From the NCBI RefSeq assembly GCF_016464385.1, contig NZ_JADMLH010000009.1, positions 200,775 through 264,774 of the forward strand: DNA of 64,000 nucleotides, given 5' to 3'. Positions 33,352-42,957 of this stretch are shown piece after piece. Source of the stretch: Nucisporomicrobium flavum. Its GTDB lineage: Bacteria; Actinomycetota; Actinomycetes; Mycobacteriales; Micromonosporaceae. A model generated the notes under the pieces. That model saw only the letters and a program-made list of their open reading frames with translations. It had not been told where the DNA came from and did no database searches. A program made the position numbers and the translations under genes. Positions within the stretch are counted from its first letter, which is position 1, and the number at the start of each line of letters is the position of its first letter.

Positions 33352-35085
33352 TTACCTCGCGTAGACCACCGCGGCGGTCTCGGCCGGGAGCTCGATGCGG
33401 TCGCGCTGCAGCACCACGCCCTGCTCGGTGGCCAGCAGCACCCGGCTCGGCACCGACCGCAGGCTGACCGTCTGCGGCACGCCGGCCAGGTTCGCCGCCA
33501 CGATGCAGCGGCCGCGGCGCATGACCACGTACTGGTCGCCGTGCCAGACCTCGACCCGGTCCAGGCGCGGGTCGGACAGGTCGGCGTGCTCGCGGCGCAG
33601 CGCGATCAGCCGCTTGTGCAGGTCGAGGATCTCCGCGTGGCCCGGCTTGTCCCGTTCCGCCCAGTCCAGCTTGGAGCGCTCGAAGGTCGCCGGGTCCTGC
33701 GGGTCCGGCACCTCCGCCTCGGCCCAGCCGTGCTCGGCGAACTCCCGCCGGCGCCCGGTCTGCACCGCCTGGGCCAGCTCGGGCTCCGGGTGGCTGGTGA
33801 AGAACTGCCACGGGTTGCTCGCCGCCCATTCCTCGCCCATGAACAGCATGGGCGTGAACGGCGAGGTCAGCAGCAGCGTCGCCCCGACCCGGAGCAGGCC
33901 CGGCGACAGCGTCGCCGAGAGCCGGTCGCCGACCGCGCGGTTGCCGATCTGGTCATGGTTCTGCAGGTACGCGACGAAGCGGTGCCCCGGGACCCGGGCG
34001 CGGTCCACCGGCCGGCCGTGGTGGCGCCGGCGGAAGCTCGACCACGTGTTCGCGTGGAAGAACGCGCCGGTCAGCACCGTCTCCAGGCACTCGAGCGAGC
34101 CGAAGTCACCGTAGTAGCCCTGCCGCTCGCCGGTCAGCAGCGTGTGCAGGGCGTGGTGCACGTCGTCGTCCCACTGCGCCTGCAGGCCGTACCCGCCGGC
34201 CTCCCGCGGGGTGATCAGCGTGGGGTCGTTGAGGTCGGACTCGGCGATCAGCGACAGCGGCCGGCCGAGGTGCGTCGACAGGCTCTCCACCTCGGCGGCC
34301 AGCTGCTCGAGCAGGTGCACCGCGTTGTGGTCGACCAGGGCGTGCACAGCGTCCAGGCGCAGGCCGTCGATGTGGTAGTCGCGCAGCCAGGAGAGCACGC
34401 TGTCGATGATGTAGCGGCGTACCTCGTCGGACAGCGGGCCGTCCAGGTTGACCGAGGCGCCCCACGGGTTCGCGCCGGCCGTGCTCAGGTACGGCGCGAA
34501 CATCGGCGCGTACGCCCCGCTCGGTCCGAAGTGGTTGTAGACGACGTCCAGCACGACGCCGAGCCCCTTGGCGTGGGCCGCGTCGACGAAGCGCTTCAGC
34601 CCGTCCGGGCCGCCGTACGCCTCGTGCGGCGCGTACCAGCAGACGCCGTCGTAGCCCCAGTTGTACTCGCCGTTGAAGGAGTTCACCGGCAGCAGCTCGA
34701 CCAGGTCGACGCCGAGCTCGACGAGATGGTCCAGCCGCTCGATGGCGGCGTCGAACGTGCCCTCCGGCGTGAACGTGCCGACGTGCAGCTCGTACAGGAC
34801 CGAGCCGGGCAGCTGACGGCCGGTCCAGGCGCCGTCCGACCACCCGAAGGCCGAGTGGTCGTAGACCCGGCTGGGGCCGTGCACGCCCTCCGGCTGCCAC
34901 CGCGACCGCGGGTCGGGCAACGGGGTGTCGTGGTCCGCGAGCACGTACGCGTAGTCGGTCCCGTGCCCGGCGTCGGGCACGTCGAGCCGCCACCACCCGT
35001 CGTCGCCGCGTTCCATGTCGCGATCAGTCCCGCCGATGCGCAGTTTGACCGTCTTCTCGGGGACCCACACCTCGAAGAGACTCAT
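33352..35085 (-). CDS. treZ: Maltooligosyltrehalose trehalohydrolase
   Basis: 577 aa from ATG 35085, 2 nt after the treY stop. It is a GH13 enzyme that releases trehalose from maltooligosyl trehalose. An N-terminal E-set/CBM48 domain (FEVWVPEKTVKLRIGG, WWRLDVPDAGHG) precedes the barrel: ELLPVNSFNGEYNWGYDGV, GLRLDAVHALVDHN (nucleophile Asp), SLIAESDLNDP (acid Glu) and YLQNHDQIGNRA. It is last of the treX-treY-treZ operon, and its mRNA end runs into the convergent catalase-like gene. Confidence 0.96.
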   Translation of the reverse strand: MSLFEVWVPEKTVKLRIGGTDRDMERGDDGWWRLDVPDAGHGTDYAYVLADHDTPLPDPRSRWQPEGVHGPSRVYDHSAFGWSDGAWTGRQLPGSVLYELHVGTFTPEGTFDAAIERLDHLVELGVDLVELLPVNSFNGEYNWGYDGVCWYAPHEAYGGPDGLKRFVDAAHAKGLGVVLDVVYNHFGPSGAYAPMFAPYLSTAGANPWGASVNLDGPLSDEVRRYIIDSVLSWLRDYHIDGLRLDAVHALVDHNAVHLLEQLAAEVESLSTHLGRPLSLIAESDLNDPTLITPREAGGYGLQAQWDDDVHHALHTLLTGERQGYYGDFGSLECLETVLTGAFFHANTWSSFRRRHHGRPVDRARVPGHRFVAYLQNHDQIGNRAVGDRLSATLSPGLLRVGATLLLTSPFTPMLFMGEEWAASNPWQFFTSHPEPELAQAVQTGRRREFAEHGWAEAEVPDPQDPATFERSKLDWAERDKPGHAEILDLHKRLIALRREHADLSDPRLDRVEVWHGDQYVVMRRGRCIVAANLAGVPQTVSLRSVPSRVLLATEQGVVLQRDRIELPAETAAVVYAR

Positions 35086-35087
35086 GC

Positions 35088-37355
35088 TCACTCTTTCACC
35101 AGCAGGGCGACGGGGTACGTGCGAAGCAGCTCCGCCACGGACAGGCGGTTCCCGCCGTAGCTGGTGTTCGTGAAGACTTCCGTCCACGTGTGGCCGTCGA
35201 GTGTCAGTGTGGTGTCGTGCCAGCCGCCGTGGCGTGACAATCCGACCGGGAGCCGGGTGGCGACCGCCACCACGCCGCCGCGGTCGAAGGCGAGCACGTG
35301 CTCGCCGACGCGGCCCTCCGCGAACAGCGGACGGTAGCCGGTGAACAGCTCCGGGCGTTGCCGGCGCAGGCGCAGCGTCCGGCTGGTCACGAGCAGCTTG
35401 GCGGCGCCGCTCGCGTCGACGGGCGGCTGCCAGCCGTCATCGAGGCGGGCCAGCAGCTCGCGGCGGGCGGCGAAATCGACCGGCCGCCGGTTGTCCGGGT
35501 CGACCAGCGAGTAGTCCCACAGCTCGGTGCCCTGGTAGACATCGGGCACGCCGGGCATGGTCAGCTGCACCAGCTTCTGCCCGAGCGAGTTGGACCAGCC
35601 GGGCGCGGTGATGGACTCGGCGAAGGCGGCGACCTCCCCGTGCAGCGCCGGGTCGTCGTAGATCCGGTCGACCATCTGCCGCAGCGCCGCCTCGAACTTC
35701 TCGTCCGGGCGGGTCCAGGAGGTGCCTACGCCGCTCTCCCGGGCCGACTTCAGCGCGTACGCGTGCAGCCGCTCGCGGTCGAGCGGCCAGGCACCGACGG
35801 CGGCCTGCCAGATCAGGTGGGCCATGGCCGGGTCGGGCAGCGGCGCGACGCGCACCCAGCGGCGGACCACCTCGGTCCAGTCGCCGGGCAGCTCGGAGAG
35901 CACGGCGAGCCGCGCCCGCACGTCCTCGCTGCGCTTGGTGTCGTGGGTGGACAGCGAGGTCATGCCCGCCGGCCACCGCCGCTGGCGCTCCTGCGTGGTG
36001 TCGTGGAACTCGTCGAGGTTCACGCCGAACTTCGACGGGTCGTTGCCCACCTCGTTGCGCGCCGTGAAGCGCGTGTAGCGGTAGAACGCGGTGTCCTCGA
36101 CGCCCTTCGCCATCACCGCGCCGGTGTACTGCTGGAAGCGCAGGGCCAGCTCGTCGGCGGGGTTGCGCAGCCGGGCGGTGACCCGGTCCAGCGCCGGGAT
36201 CAGCCCCGGCCGCCGGCGGCCCGCCTCGGAGCGGGCCTTGGCCAGGTGCCGGGCGCCGAACGGCAGGTACGAGCGGTAGACCGGGAAGCAGGCCGCCAGC
36301 TCCGCGAGCGCCTCACCGGCCCCCTCGACCTCCGGGATCAGGCGGCACATGCGCGCGTTCTCGGCGGCGAGCTGCGTGGTGGCCAGGTGGTGCTTGGTCC
36401 GGTGGACGAGGTCCTGCCAGCTCGTCTCGCCGCCGGTCAGGTGGTGGTCCAGGGTGTCGAAGAACGCCTCGGTGGTGGGGTCGACGAAGACGCCGCACAC
36501 ATCGGCCATCGCGTCGTAGCCGGTGGTGCCGGCGACCGGCCAGTCGGGCATCTCCTCCCCCGGCTCGACGATCTTCTCGACCACCAGCCAGGCGTCCGGG
36601 GCGGCCTCGTGCAGCCGCTGCAGGTACTCGCCCGGGTCTCGCAGGCCGTCCGGGTGGTCGACGCGAAGACCCTGGACGGCGCCCTCGGCGTACCAGCGCA
36701 GGATCTCGCGGTGGGTGGCCTCGAAGACCTCCGGGTCCTCGACGCGCAGCCCGGCGAGGTCCACGATCGCGAAGAAGCGCCGATAGGTCAGCTCGGCGTC
36801 GCCGCGGGTCCAGTTGACCAGCTCGTAGTGCTGCCGGTCGTGCACCTCCCGCGGCGTGCCCTCGCCGGTGCCGTCCGCGATCGGGTACCGCTTGTCGAAG
36901 TAGTGCAGCTCGCCGTCCTCGACCCGCAGCTGGTCCAGCGCGTCCGGCTCGTCGGCCAGCACCGGGATCAGCAGCCGGCCGCGCGACCAGTCGATGTCGT
37001 AGAAGGTGGCGTACGCGGAGTCCTGGCCGTTCTTCAGCACGTCCCACCACGTCGGGTTGGCGGCCGGCACGGCCACGCCCGCGTGGTTGGGCACGATGTC
37101 GACCACCAGTCCCAGGCCCGCCGCGTCAAGCGCGGCCTTGAGCGCCTGCCGGCCCTCCTCGCCGCCCAGCGCGGGACTCACCCGGGTGTGGTCGACCACG
37201 TCGTAGCCGTGCTCCGAGCCGGGCGCGGCGGCGAGGATCGGCGCGACGTAGAGATGGCTGACCCCCAGGTCGGCCAGGTAGTCGGCGAGATCGGCGGTGT
37301 CCTTGAAGCCGAAATCGGGACGAATCTGGACTCTGTAGGTACCAGAAGGGGTCAT
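35088..37355 (-). CDS. treY: Maltooligosyltrehalose synthase
   Basis: 755 aa from ATG 37355, overlapping the treX stop as TGATG. It isomerises the reducing-end alpha-1,4 bond of a maltodextrin to alpha,alpha-1,1. GH13 motifs are VVDIVPNHAGVAV, QGLRVDHPDGLRDPGEYL (nucleophile Asp), WLVVEKIVEPGEEMP (acid Glu) and SLSTHDTKRSEDVRAR. The length fits the long TreY barrel with its extra inserts. It works with TreX, which supplies linear maltodextrin, and TreZ, which liberates trehalose. Confidence 0.97.
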   Translation of the reverse strand: MTPSGTYRVQIRPDFGFKDTADLADYLADLGVSHLYVAPILAAAPGSEHGYDVVDHTRVSPALGGEEGRQALKAALDAAGLGLVVDIVPNHAGVAVPAANPTWWDVLKNGQDSAYATFYDIDWSRGRLLIPVLADEPDALDQLRVEDGELHYFDKRYPIADGTGEGTPREVHDRQHYELVNWTRGDAELTYRRFFAIVDLAGLRVEDPEVFEATHREILRWYAEGAVQGLRVDHPDGLRDPGEYLQRLHEAAPDAWLVVEKIVEPGEEMPDWPVAGTTGYDAMADVCGVFVDPTTEAFFDTLDHHLTGGETSWQDLVHRTKHHLATTQLAAENARMCRLIPEVEGAGEALAELAACFPVYRSYLPFGARHLAKARSEAGRRRPGLIPALDRVTARLRNPADELALRFQQYTGAVMAKGVEDTAFYRYTRFTARNEVGNDPSKFGVNLDEFHDTTQERQRRWPAGMTSLSTHDTKRSEDVRARLAVLSELPGDWTEVVRRWVRVAPLPDPAMAHLIWQAAVGAWPLDRERLHAYALKSARESGVGTSWTRPDEKFEAALRQMVDRIYDDPALHGEVAAFAESITAPGWSNSLGQKLVQLTMPGVPDVYQGTELWDYSLVDPDNRRPVDFAARRELLARLDDGWQPPVDASGAAKLLVTSRTLRLRRQRPELFTGYRPLFAEGRVGEHVLAFDRGGVVAVATRLPVGLSRHGGWHDTTLTLDGHTWTEVFTNTSYGGNRLSVAELLRTYPVALLVKE

Positions 37356-39466
37356 CAAACCTTCCTGTCCAACACGATGAGCGAGCGGTCCGGCACGAGG
37401 ATCGTGTTGCCGGCCTCCACCACGGGGCTGCGGTCGGGCGACGGTTCGGCCGTCTCGATGACCACTTCCCACTTCTCACCGTATTCAGTCGGTGGCGTGG
37501 CGAATTCGATGGGCGCATCGTGGGCGTTGAAGAACAACAGGAACGAGCTGTCGACGTGGCGCTGGCCGTACTGGCCGCGCTCGCGGATGCCCTCGCCGTT
37601 GACGAACAGCGCGACCGCGCGGCCGAAGTCGTTGCCCCAGTCGTCGCCGGCCATCTGCCGCCCGTCCGGGGTGAACCACTCCAGGTCGGGCAGCGGGTCG
37701 CCGCCGCCGCGGGCGGTCACCGGCAGGCCGGTGAAGAACCGCCGGCGCTGGAACACCTGGTGCCGGTGCCGGAAGGCGACCAGCTTGCGGGTGAACTCCA
37801 GCAGCGTCTCGTCGGCGTTGTCCCAGTCGATCCAGCTGAGCTCGTTGTCCTGGCAGTACGCGTTGTTGTTGCCCTGCTGGGTGCGGCCCAGCTCGTCGCC
37901 GTGCGAGATCATCGGCACGCCCTGGCTGAGCATCAGCGTGGCCAGGAAGTTGCGCCGCTGCTTGGCCCGGAGCGCGAGCACCGCCTTGTCGTCGCTCGGG
38001 CCCTCCACACCGCAGTTCCAGGACCGGTTGTGGCCCTCGCCGTCGCGGTTCTCCTCGCCGTTGGCCTCGTTGTGCTTGTCGTTGTACGAGACCAGGTCGT
38101 TGAGCGTGAACCCGTCGTGCGCGGTCACGAAGTTGATGGAGTGGAAGGGCTTGCGGCCGTCGTCCTGGTAGAGGTCGGCCGACCCGGTGATGCGGCTGGC
38201 GAACTCGGCAAGCGTCGCCGGCTCGCCGCGCCAGAAGTCGCGCACGGTGTCGCGGTACTTGCCGTTCCACTCGGTCCAGTTCGGCGGGAAGTTGCCGACC
38301 TGGTACCCGCCGGGGCCGACGTCCCACGGCTCGGCGATGAGCTTGACCTGGCCGACCACCGGGTCCTGCTGGACCACCTCGAAGAAGGTGGAGAGGCGGT
38401 CGACGTCGTAGAACTCGCGGGCCAGCGTGGACGCGAGGTCGAAGCGGAAGCCGTCCACGTGCATCTCGGTCACCCAGTACCGCAGGGAGTCCATGATCAG
38501 CTGGAGGCTCTGCGGGCTGCGGACGTTGAGGCTGTTACCGGTGCCCGTGTAGTCCATGTAGAAGTTGGGCTGGTCGTCGACGAGCCGGTAGTACGTCCGG
38601 TTGTCGATGCCCTTGAGGCTCATCGTGGGCCCGAGGTGGTTGCCCTCCGCCGTGTGGTTGTAGACGACGTCGAGGATGACCTCCATGCCGGCGGCGTGCA
38701 GCGCCTTGACCATGCCCCGGAATTCCTGGGTCTGCTGGCCGAGCGAGCCCATCGCCGAGTAGCCGTGGTACGGCGCGAAGAACCCGAGCGTGTTGTAGCC
38801 CCAGTAGTTGCGCAGCCCCAGGTCGGACAGGCGGTTGTCGTGCACGAACTGGTGCACCGGCATCAGCTCGACCGCGGTGACGCCCAGCTTCGCCAGGTGC
38901 TCGATCACGGCCGGGTGACCGATCGCCGCGTACGTGCCGCGCATGTCCTTGGGCACCTCGGGGTGGCGCTCGGTGAGCCCCTTGACGTGCGTCTCGTAGA
39001 TGACCGAGTGGTGGTACGGGATGTCCGGCCGCCGGTCGTTGCCCCAGTCGAAGTACGGGTTGACGACCACGCCCTTCGCCATGTGCGGGGCCGAGTCGAG
39101 ATCGGACATCCGGTCGGGGTTGTCGAAGTCGTACGCGTACAGGCTGGGGTGCCAGTCGATGTCCGAGTCCACCGCGCGGGCGTACGGGTCCAGCAGCAGC
39201 TTGTGCGGGTTGCAGCGCAGGCCCCGCGCCGGGTCGTACGGGCCGTACACGCGGTAGCCGTACCGCTGCCCCGGCTCGACACCCGGCAGGTAGGCGTGCC
39301 ACACGAAGGCGTCCTGCTCGTGCAACTGGACCTTGCGCTCGTTGCCGGACGCGTCGAACAGGCACAGCTCGACCGCCTCGGCAACCTCCGAGAAGATCGC
39401 GAAGTTGGTGCCCGTGCCGTCGTACGTCGCGCCCAGTGGATACCGGTGACCCGGCCACACCTGCAT
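37355..39466 (-). CDS. treX: Glycogen debranching enzyme (isoamylase type)
   Basis: 703 aa from ATG 39466, with GGGAG in the leader. It cleaves alpha-1,6 branches of glycogen. CBM48 at the N-terminus (GHRYPLGATYDGTGTNFAIF) precedes the GH13 barrel: DVVYNHTAEGNHLGPT, FRFDLASTLAREFY (nucleophile), LIAEPWDVGPGGYQVG (acid) and FVTAHDGFTLNDLVSYN. First gene of treX-treY-treZ; GlgX is an equivalent name, but linkage to treY-treZ favours TreX. Divergent from a GDE-type enzyme, so both glucan branches are controlled from the same 318-bp gap. Confidence 0.95.
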   Translation of the reverse strand: MQVWPGHRYPLGATYDGTGTNFAIFSEVAEAVELCLFDASGNERKVQLHEQDAFVWHAYLPGVEPGQRYGYRVYGPYDPARGLRCNPHKLLLDPYARAVDSDIDWHPSLYAYDFDNPDRMSDLDSAPHMAKGVVVNPYFDWGNDRRPDIPYHHSVIYETHVKGLTERHPEVPKDMRGTYAAIGHPAVIEHLAKLGVTAVELMPVHQFVHDNRLSDLGLRNYWGYNTLGFFAPYHGYSAMGSLGQQTQEFRGMVKALHAAGMEVILDVVYNHTAEGNHLGPTMSLKGIDNRTYYRLVDDQPNFYMDYTGTGNSLNVRSPQSLQLIMDSLRYWVTEMHVDGFRFDLASTLAREFYDVDRLSTFFEVVQQDPVVGQVKLIAEPWDVGPGGYQVGNFPPNWTEWNGKYRDTVRDFWRGEPATLAEFASRITGSADLYQDDGRKPFHSINFVTAHDGFTLNDLVSYNDKHNEANGEENRDGEGHNRSWNCGVEGPSDDKAVLALRAKQRRNFLATLMLSQGVPMISHGDELGRTQQGNNNAYCQDNELSWIDWDNADETLLEFTRKLVAFRHRHQVFQRRRFFTGLPVTARGGGDPLPDLEWFTPDGRQMAGDDWGNDFGRAVALFVNGEGIRERGQYGQRHVDSSFLLFFNAHDAPIEFATPPTEYGEKWEVVIETAEPSPDRSPVVEAGNTILVPDRSLIVLDRKV

Positions 39467-39678
39467 CTGTTGCTCCCACCCTCGACCGTCGGTGCCCGCG
39501 GCCGCGAGGGTCCTCGCCGCGGGCGGGGCACGTGTGCCCATCCCCCGGAAGGTTCAATCCTCATCGCCGCGTCAGCGGCAATTCTCACCGATCCCGCTGA
39601 TAACGTCTGCGCGACTGTCCGGTTACCCGCAGATACTTCTCGTCGAGCCTGTGCGAACGATCACCGGTCCGGGTGGTT

Positions 39679-39706
39679 TGACGCATTCCTGTTCGAGCAT
39701 AGAGGG
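39679..39706 (+). promoter_or_regulatory. Candidate promoter for the glucosidase-glycosyltransferase operon
   Basis: TTGACG (39679-39684), a 16-nt spacer and TAGAGG (39701-39706) lie 78 nt before ATG 39785, inside the 318-bp divergent gap (39467-39784). No other gene is supported in that gap, and the treX promoter must also lie there. Confidence 0.4.
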
Positions 39707-39784
39707 CACCGTGCCGCTGACAGAGCCGTTCCCGTCCCTCCCTGCGGACCCTCAGCGCGCCGCGCGGCCCCGGGACGCCCGGAC

Positions 39785-41734
39785 ATGACGCTGCCGATCG
39801 TCCTCGGCCCGCAGACCTGCGGTTCCCTGTCGCCCGACGGCGGCGCCCAGCACGAATGGCTCGTCACCGACGGGCTCGGCGGATACGCGACGGGCACGGT
39901 GGCCGGCCTGCGGACGCGGCGCTACCACGCGTTGCTCGCGGTCGCCGACCCCGCCACGGCCGTACGCCGCGTGGCGCTGGCCGCGCTGGACCTGACCCTC
40001 ACGCTGCCCTCCGGCGCCCACGTACCGCTCTACACCCACGAGTGGCAGTCCGGTGCGGTCGCGCCGGAAGGCCACCGGCACCTGGAGACGTTCGCCCTGG
40101 TCGACGGCCTGCCGCGGTGGCGCTGGCGGGTCGGTGACATCGTCGTGGAGCGCGAGCTGGCTCTGGCGTACGGGCGACCCGCGCTCGCCGTGGTGCACCG
40201 AGTGCTGTCCGCGCCCGGGCCGGTCGGGCTCGCCGTGGCAGCCATGTGCACCTGGCGCGACGCGCACGCCGAACGGTACGCGACCGACGGCGAGCCGCAC
40301 GTCCACCACGTCGCCGACGGGGCGGTGGTGGAGGACGCGTACCGGCTCAGCGGGCCGGGGTGGCAGCCCGGCGGCGGATGGCACCTGGGGGCGTACCAGC
40401 GCGAGGAGGCCGCACGCGGGCTGCCCGCCACCGAGGACCTGTGGCTGGCCGGCACGTTCGTCGACCGGCTCGGGCCCGGCGACGCCATGGAGATCAGCGC
40501 GTGGGCCGGCGTGCTCGACGACCGGCCGCCCGCCGCCCCCGTCGTGATCGCTGCCGCCCGTGAGCGTGCGCACGCGCTGATCACCGCCGCGAAGGCCGAC
40601 GATCAGACGGGCACGCTGGTGCTGGCCGCCGACCGGTTCGTCGTCCACGACACCGACGGGCCCGACGTGGTCGCCGGCTACCCGTGGTTCGGCAGCTACC
40701 TCGGCGACACGATGACGGCGTACGAGGGGCTTTTCCTCGAGACCGGGCGGGCCGAGGAGGGCCGGGAGCTGCTGCTGGCCCGTACCAGGTCGGCGACCCG
40801 GGCGGCCCGGGAGGCGGGCGGGGCGTGGGGACCGCACGGCTCCCTGGACGCGCCGCTGTGGCTGGTGCACGCGGTCGACCGGCACGTACGGCGTACCGGC
40901 GACAGCGACCTGGCCGCCTCGCTCGTCAGCCCGCTCAGCCGGCTGCTGCGCGGCCACCTCGACGGCAAGGGCGCGCTCTCCGTCGACCCCGCCGACGAGC
41001 TGGTCCGGCTCGACGCGCACGCGGGCAGCTGGATGAACGCGTACACCGAGGACGGGCCGGTCACCCCGAGGGTGGGCAAGCCCGTGGAGATCAACGCGCT
41101 CTGGGTGAACGCCCTGGCCGCGCTCGCCGGCCTGCTCGAGGAGGCCGGGCGGGACGGCGCCGACCTGCGCGCCCGGCACGCCAGGGCGCGGGCGTCGTTC
41201 GCCGCGCGGTTCCGGGCGCCGGACGGCTGGCTCTACGACGTGGTCGACGGGCCGGCGACGACGTACCCGCTGGGCGCCGGCGCCTTCAACGACGACCCCT
41301 CGCTGCGGCCCAACCAGCTCTTCGCCTGGTCGCTGCCGTACGCGCCGCTCGCCGGGCCCGACGACGCCGACCGCGACCGCGCCGCCGTCCGCGCCGCCGG
41401 CAGCGCCCTGCTCACCCCGCTCGGGCTGCGCACGCTCGCCCCCAGCGAGTACGGCTATCAGGGCGTGCACCGCGGCGGCCGGGACGAGCGGGACATCGCG
41501 TACCACCAGGGCACGGTCTGGCCCTGGCTGATCGGCCCGTACGCGGACGCCTGCGCCGCCATGGGCCTGCCCACCGAGGGACTGCTGACCGGCCTGGAGG
41601 CGCACGTGCGCGAATGGGGAGTGGGATCGTTGAGCGAGACGGCCGACGGCGATCCGCCGCACCGGGCCACGGGCAGCCCGTTCTGCGCCCGCTCGGTCGC
41701 CGAGGTCCTGCGGGTACGGGGGTACGCGTCATGA
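39785..41734 (+). CDS. Amylo-alpha-1,6-glucosidase (GDE family)
   Basis: 649 aa from ATG 39785. An N-terminal GDE_N domain (EWLVTDGLGGYATGTVAGLR, TRRYHALLVA-like) precedes the GH133-type C-terminal barrel (AGYPWFGSYLGDTMTAYEGL, SWMNAYTEDGPVTPRVGKPVEI truncated here to key parts, APSEYGYQGVHRGG, YHQGTVWPWLIGPYADA). These enzymes remove alpha-1,6-linked glucose from limit dextrin. It overlaps the next glycosyltransferase by ATGA. The long frame that reads into it from upstream is antisense to treX and not part of the gene. Confidence 0.92.
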   Translation: MTLPIVLGPQTCGSLSPDGGAQHEWLVTDGLGGYATGTVAGLRTRRYHALLAVADPATAVRRVALAALDLTLTLPSGAHVPLYTHEWQSGAVAPEGHRHLETFALVDGLPRWRWRVGDIVVERELALAYGRPALAVVHRVLSAPGPVGLAVAAMCTWRDAHAERYATDGEPHVHHVADGAVVEDAYRLSGPGWQPGGGWHLGAYQREEAARGLPATEDLWLAGTFVDRLGPGDAMEISAWAGVLDDRPPAAPVVIAAARERAHALITAAKADDQTGTLVLAADRFVVHDTDGPDVVAGYPWFGSYLGDTMTAYEGLFLETGRAEEGRELLLARTRSATRAAREAGGAWGPHGSLDAPLWLVHAVDRHVRRTGDSDLAASLVSPLSRLLRGHLDGKGALSVDPADELVRLDAHAGSWMNAYTEDGPVTPRVGKPVEINALWVNALAALAGLLEEAGRDGADLRARHARARASFAARFRAPDGWLYDVVDGPATTYPLGAGAFNDDPSLRPNQLFAWSLPYAPLAGPDDADRDRAAVRAAGSALLTPLGLRTLAPSEYGYQGVHRGGRDERDIAYHQGTVWPWLIGPYADACAAMGLPTEGLLTGLEAHVREWGVGSLSETADGDPPHRATGSPFCARSVAEVLRVRGYAS

Positions 41735-42957
41735 GCCGCATCCTGATGCTGAGCTGGGAATACCCGCCGCTGCTGGTGGGCGGGCTCGGGCGGCACGTGC
41801 ACGCGCTGGCCACCTCGCTGGTGGCGGCCGGGCACGAGGTCACGGTGGTCACCCGGCACTCCCCCGGCGCCCTGCGCGAGGAGTACGCCGAGGGCGTGCA
41901 CATCGTCCGCGCCCCCGACGACCCGCCCGCGTACCCGGTGGAGGACGGCAACCTCGTCGGCTGGACGACCGCGTTCAACCACACCCTCACCCGGGCCGCC
42001 CTGCGCGCCGCCCGCACCGCCCGCTACGACGTCGTCCACGCCCACGACTGGCTGGTCGCGCACGCCGCGGTGACCCTGCGCGAGCACCTCGACGTGCCGC
42101 TGGTCGCCACGATCCACGCGACGGAGGCCGGGCGGCACCAGGGCTGGCTGCCGCACCCGCACAACCGCACCATCGACGACGTCGAGCGCTGGCTGGCCGC
42201 CGAGGCCGCCCGGGTCATCGTCTGCTCCGAGTACATGCGCGCCGAGGTGATCCGCCAGTTCGGGGTGCCGGCCGGCCGGACCGACGTCGTGCACAACGGC
42301 GTCGACGTGCTGCGCTGGTACGCCCGCCCCCGCGCGATCGCCGCGGCCCGCCGCCGTTTCGCCGGGAACGCGCCGCTGGTGTCGTTCGCCGGCCGGCTCG
42401 TGTACGAGAAGGGCGTCCAGCACCTCCTGGCCGCCGTGCCCGCGCTGCAGGCGGTCAGCTCCGGGCTGCGCGTGGTGATCGCCGGCGACGGCCCGTACCG
42501 TGCGGACCTGGAGGCCATGGCCCCGCCCGGCGTGACGTTCGCGGGGTTCCTGGGCGGCCACCACCTGACCGCGCTGATGGGCGCGTCGGACTGCTACGTC
42601 GTGCCGAGCATCTACGAGCCGTTCGGCATGGTCGCGCTGGAGGCGGCCGCGGCGGGCACCCCGGTCGCGGTGTCGGCCACGGGCGGCCTGGCGGAGATCA
42701 TCGACGACGGTGTCACCGGCGTGACCTTCACCCCGCAGGACCCGGATTCGCTGGCGGCCTCGGTCGCCACGGTGCTCACCGACCGCGAGTACGCCCGTAC
42801 GCTGGCCCGCCGAGGCCGCCGCCGCGTCCGTGAGGACTTCGCCTGGCCGGAGATCGCAGCCCGCACCCTCGCCGTGTACGCCGCGGCACACTCCCCCGGC
42901 GGCGTCACCCGCGAGGCCGAGAACGTGCTCGCCGGCGACCGCCTGCAGCGCGCATGA
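41731..42957 (+). CDS. GT4 glycosyltransferase (glycogen/maltodextrin-type)
   Basis: 408 aa, ATGA-coupled to the glucosidase. It has the GT-B fold: the N-terminal domain has LMLSWEYPPLLVGGLGRHVH, HAHDWLVAHAAV, and the C-terminal has FAGRLVYEKGVQHLL, VIAGDGPYRADLE and the catalytic E-x7-E motif in PSIYEPFGMVALEAAAAGTP. It resembles mycobacterial alpha-glucosyltransferases of the Rv3032/GlgM kind, which build alpha-1,4-glucan. Coupling to a debranching enzyme supports a glucan substrate. The donor (ADP- or UDP-glucose) cannot be read. Confidence 0.9.
   Translation: MSRILMLSWEYPPLLVGGLGRHVHALATSLVAAGHEVTVVTRHSPGALREEYAEGVHIVRAPDDPPAYPVEDGNLVGWTTAFNHTLTRAALRAARTARYDVVHAHDWLVAHAAVTLREHLDVPLVATIHATEAGRHQGWLPHPHNRTIDDVERWLAAEAARVIVCSEYMRAEVIRQFGVPAGRTDVVHNGVDVLRWYARPRAIAAARRRFAGNAPLVSFAGRLVYEKGVQHLLAAVPALQAVSSGLRVVIAGDGPYRADLEAMAPPGVTFAGFLGGHHLTALMGASDCYVVPSIYEPFGMVALEAAAAGTPVAVSATGGLAEIIDDGVTGVTFTPQDPDSLAASVATVLTDREYARTLARRGRRRVREDFAWPEIAARTLAVYAAAHSPGGVTREAENVLAGDRLQRA

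Noticed and set aside
37520-41734. 1404-codon open frame covering the treX antisense and the glucosidase
   Set aside because: The first 755 codons are the mirror of treX with no motifs; only the part from 39785 is a gene.
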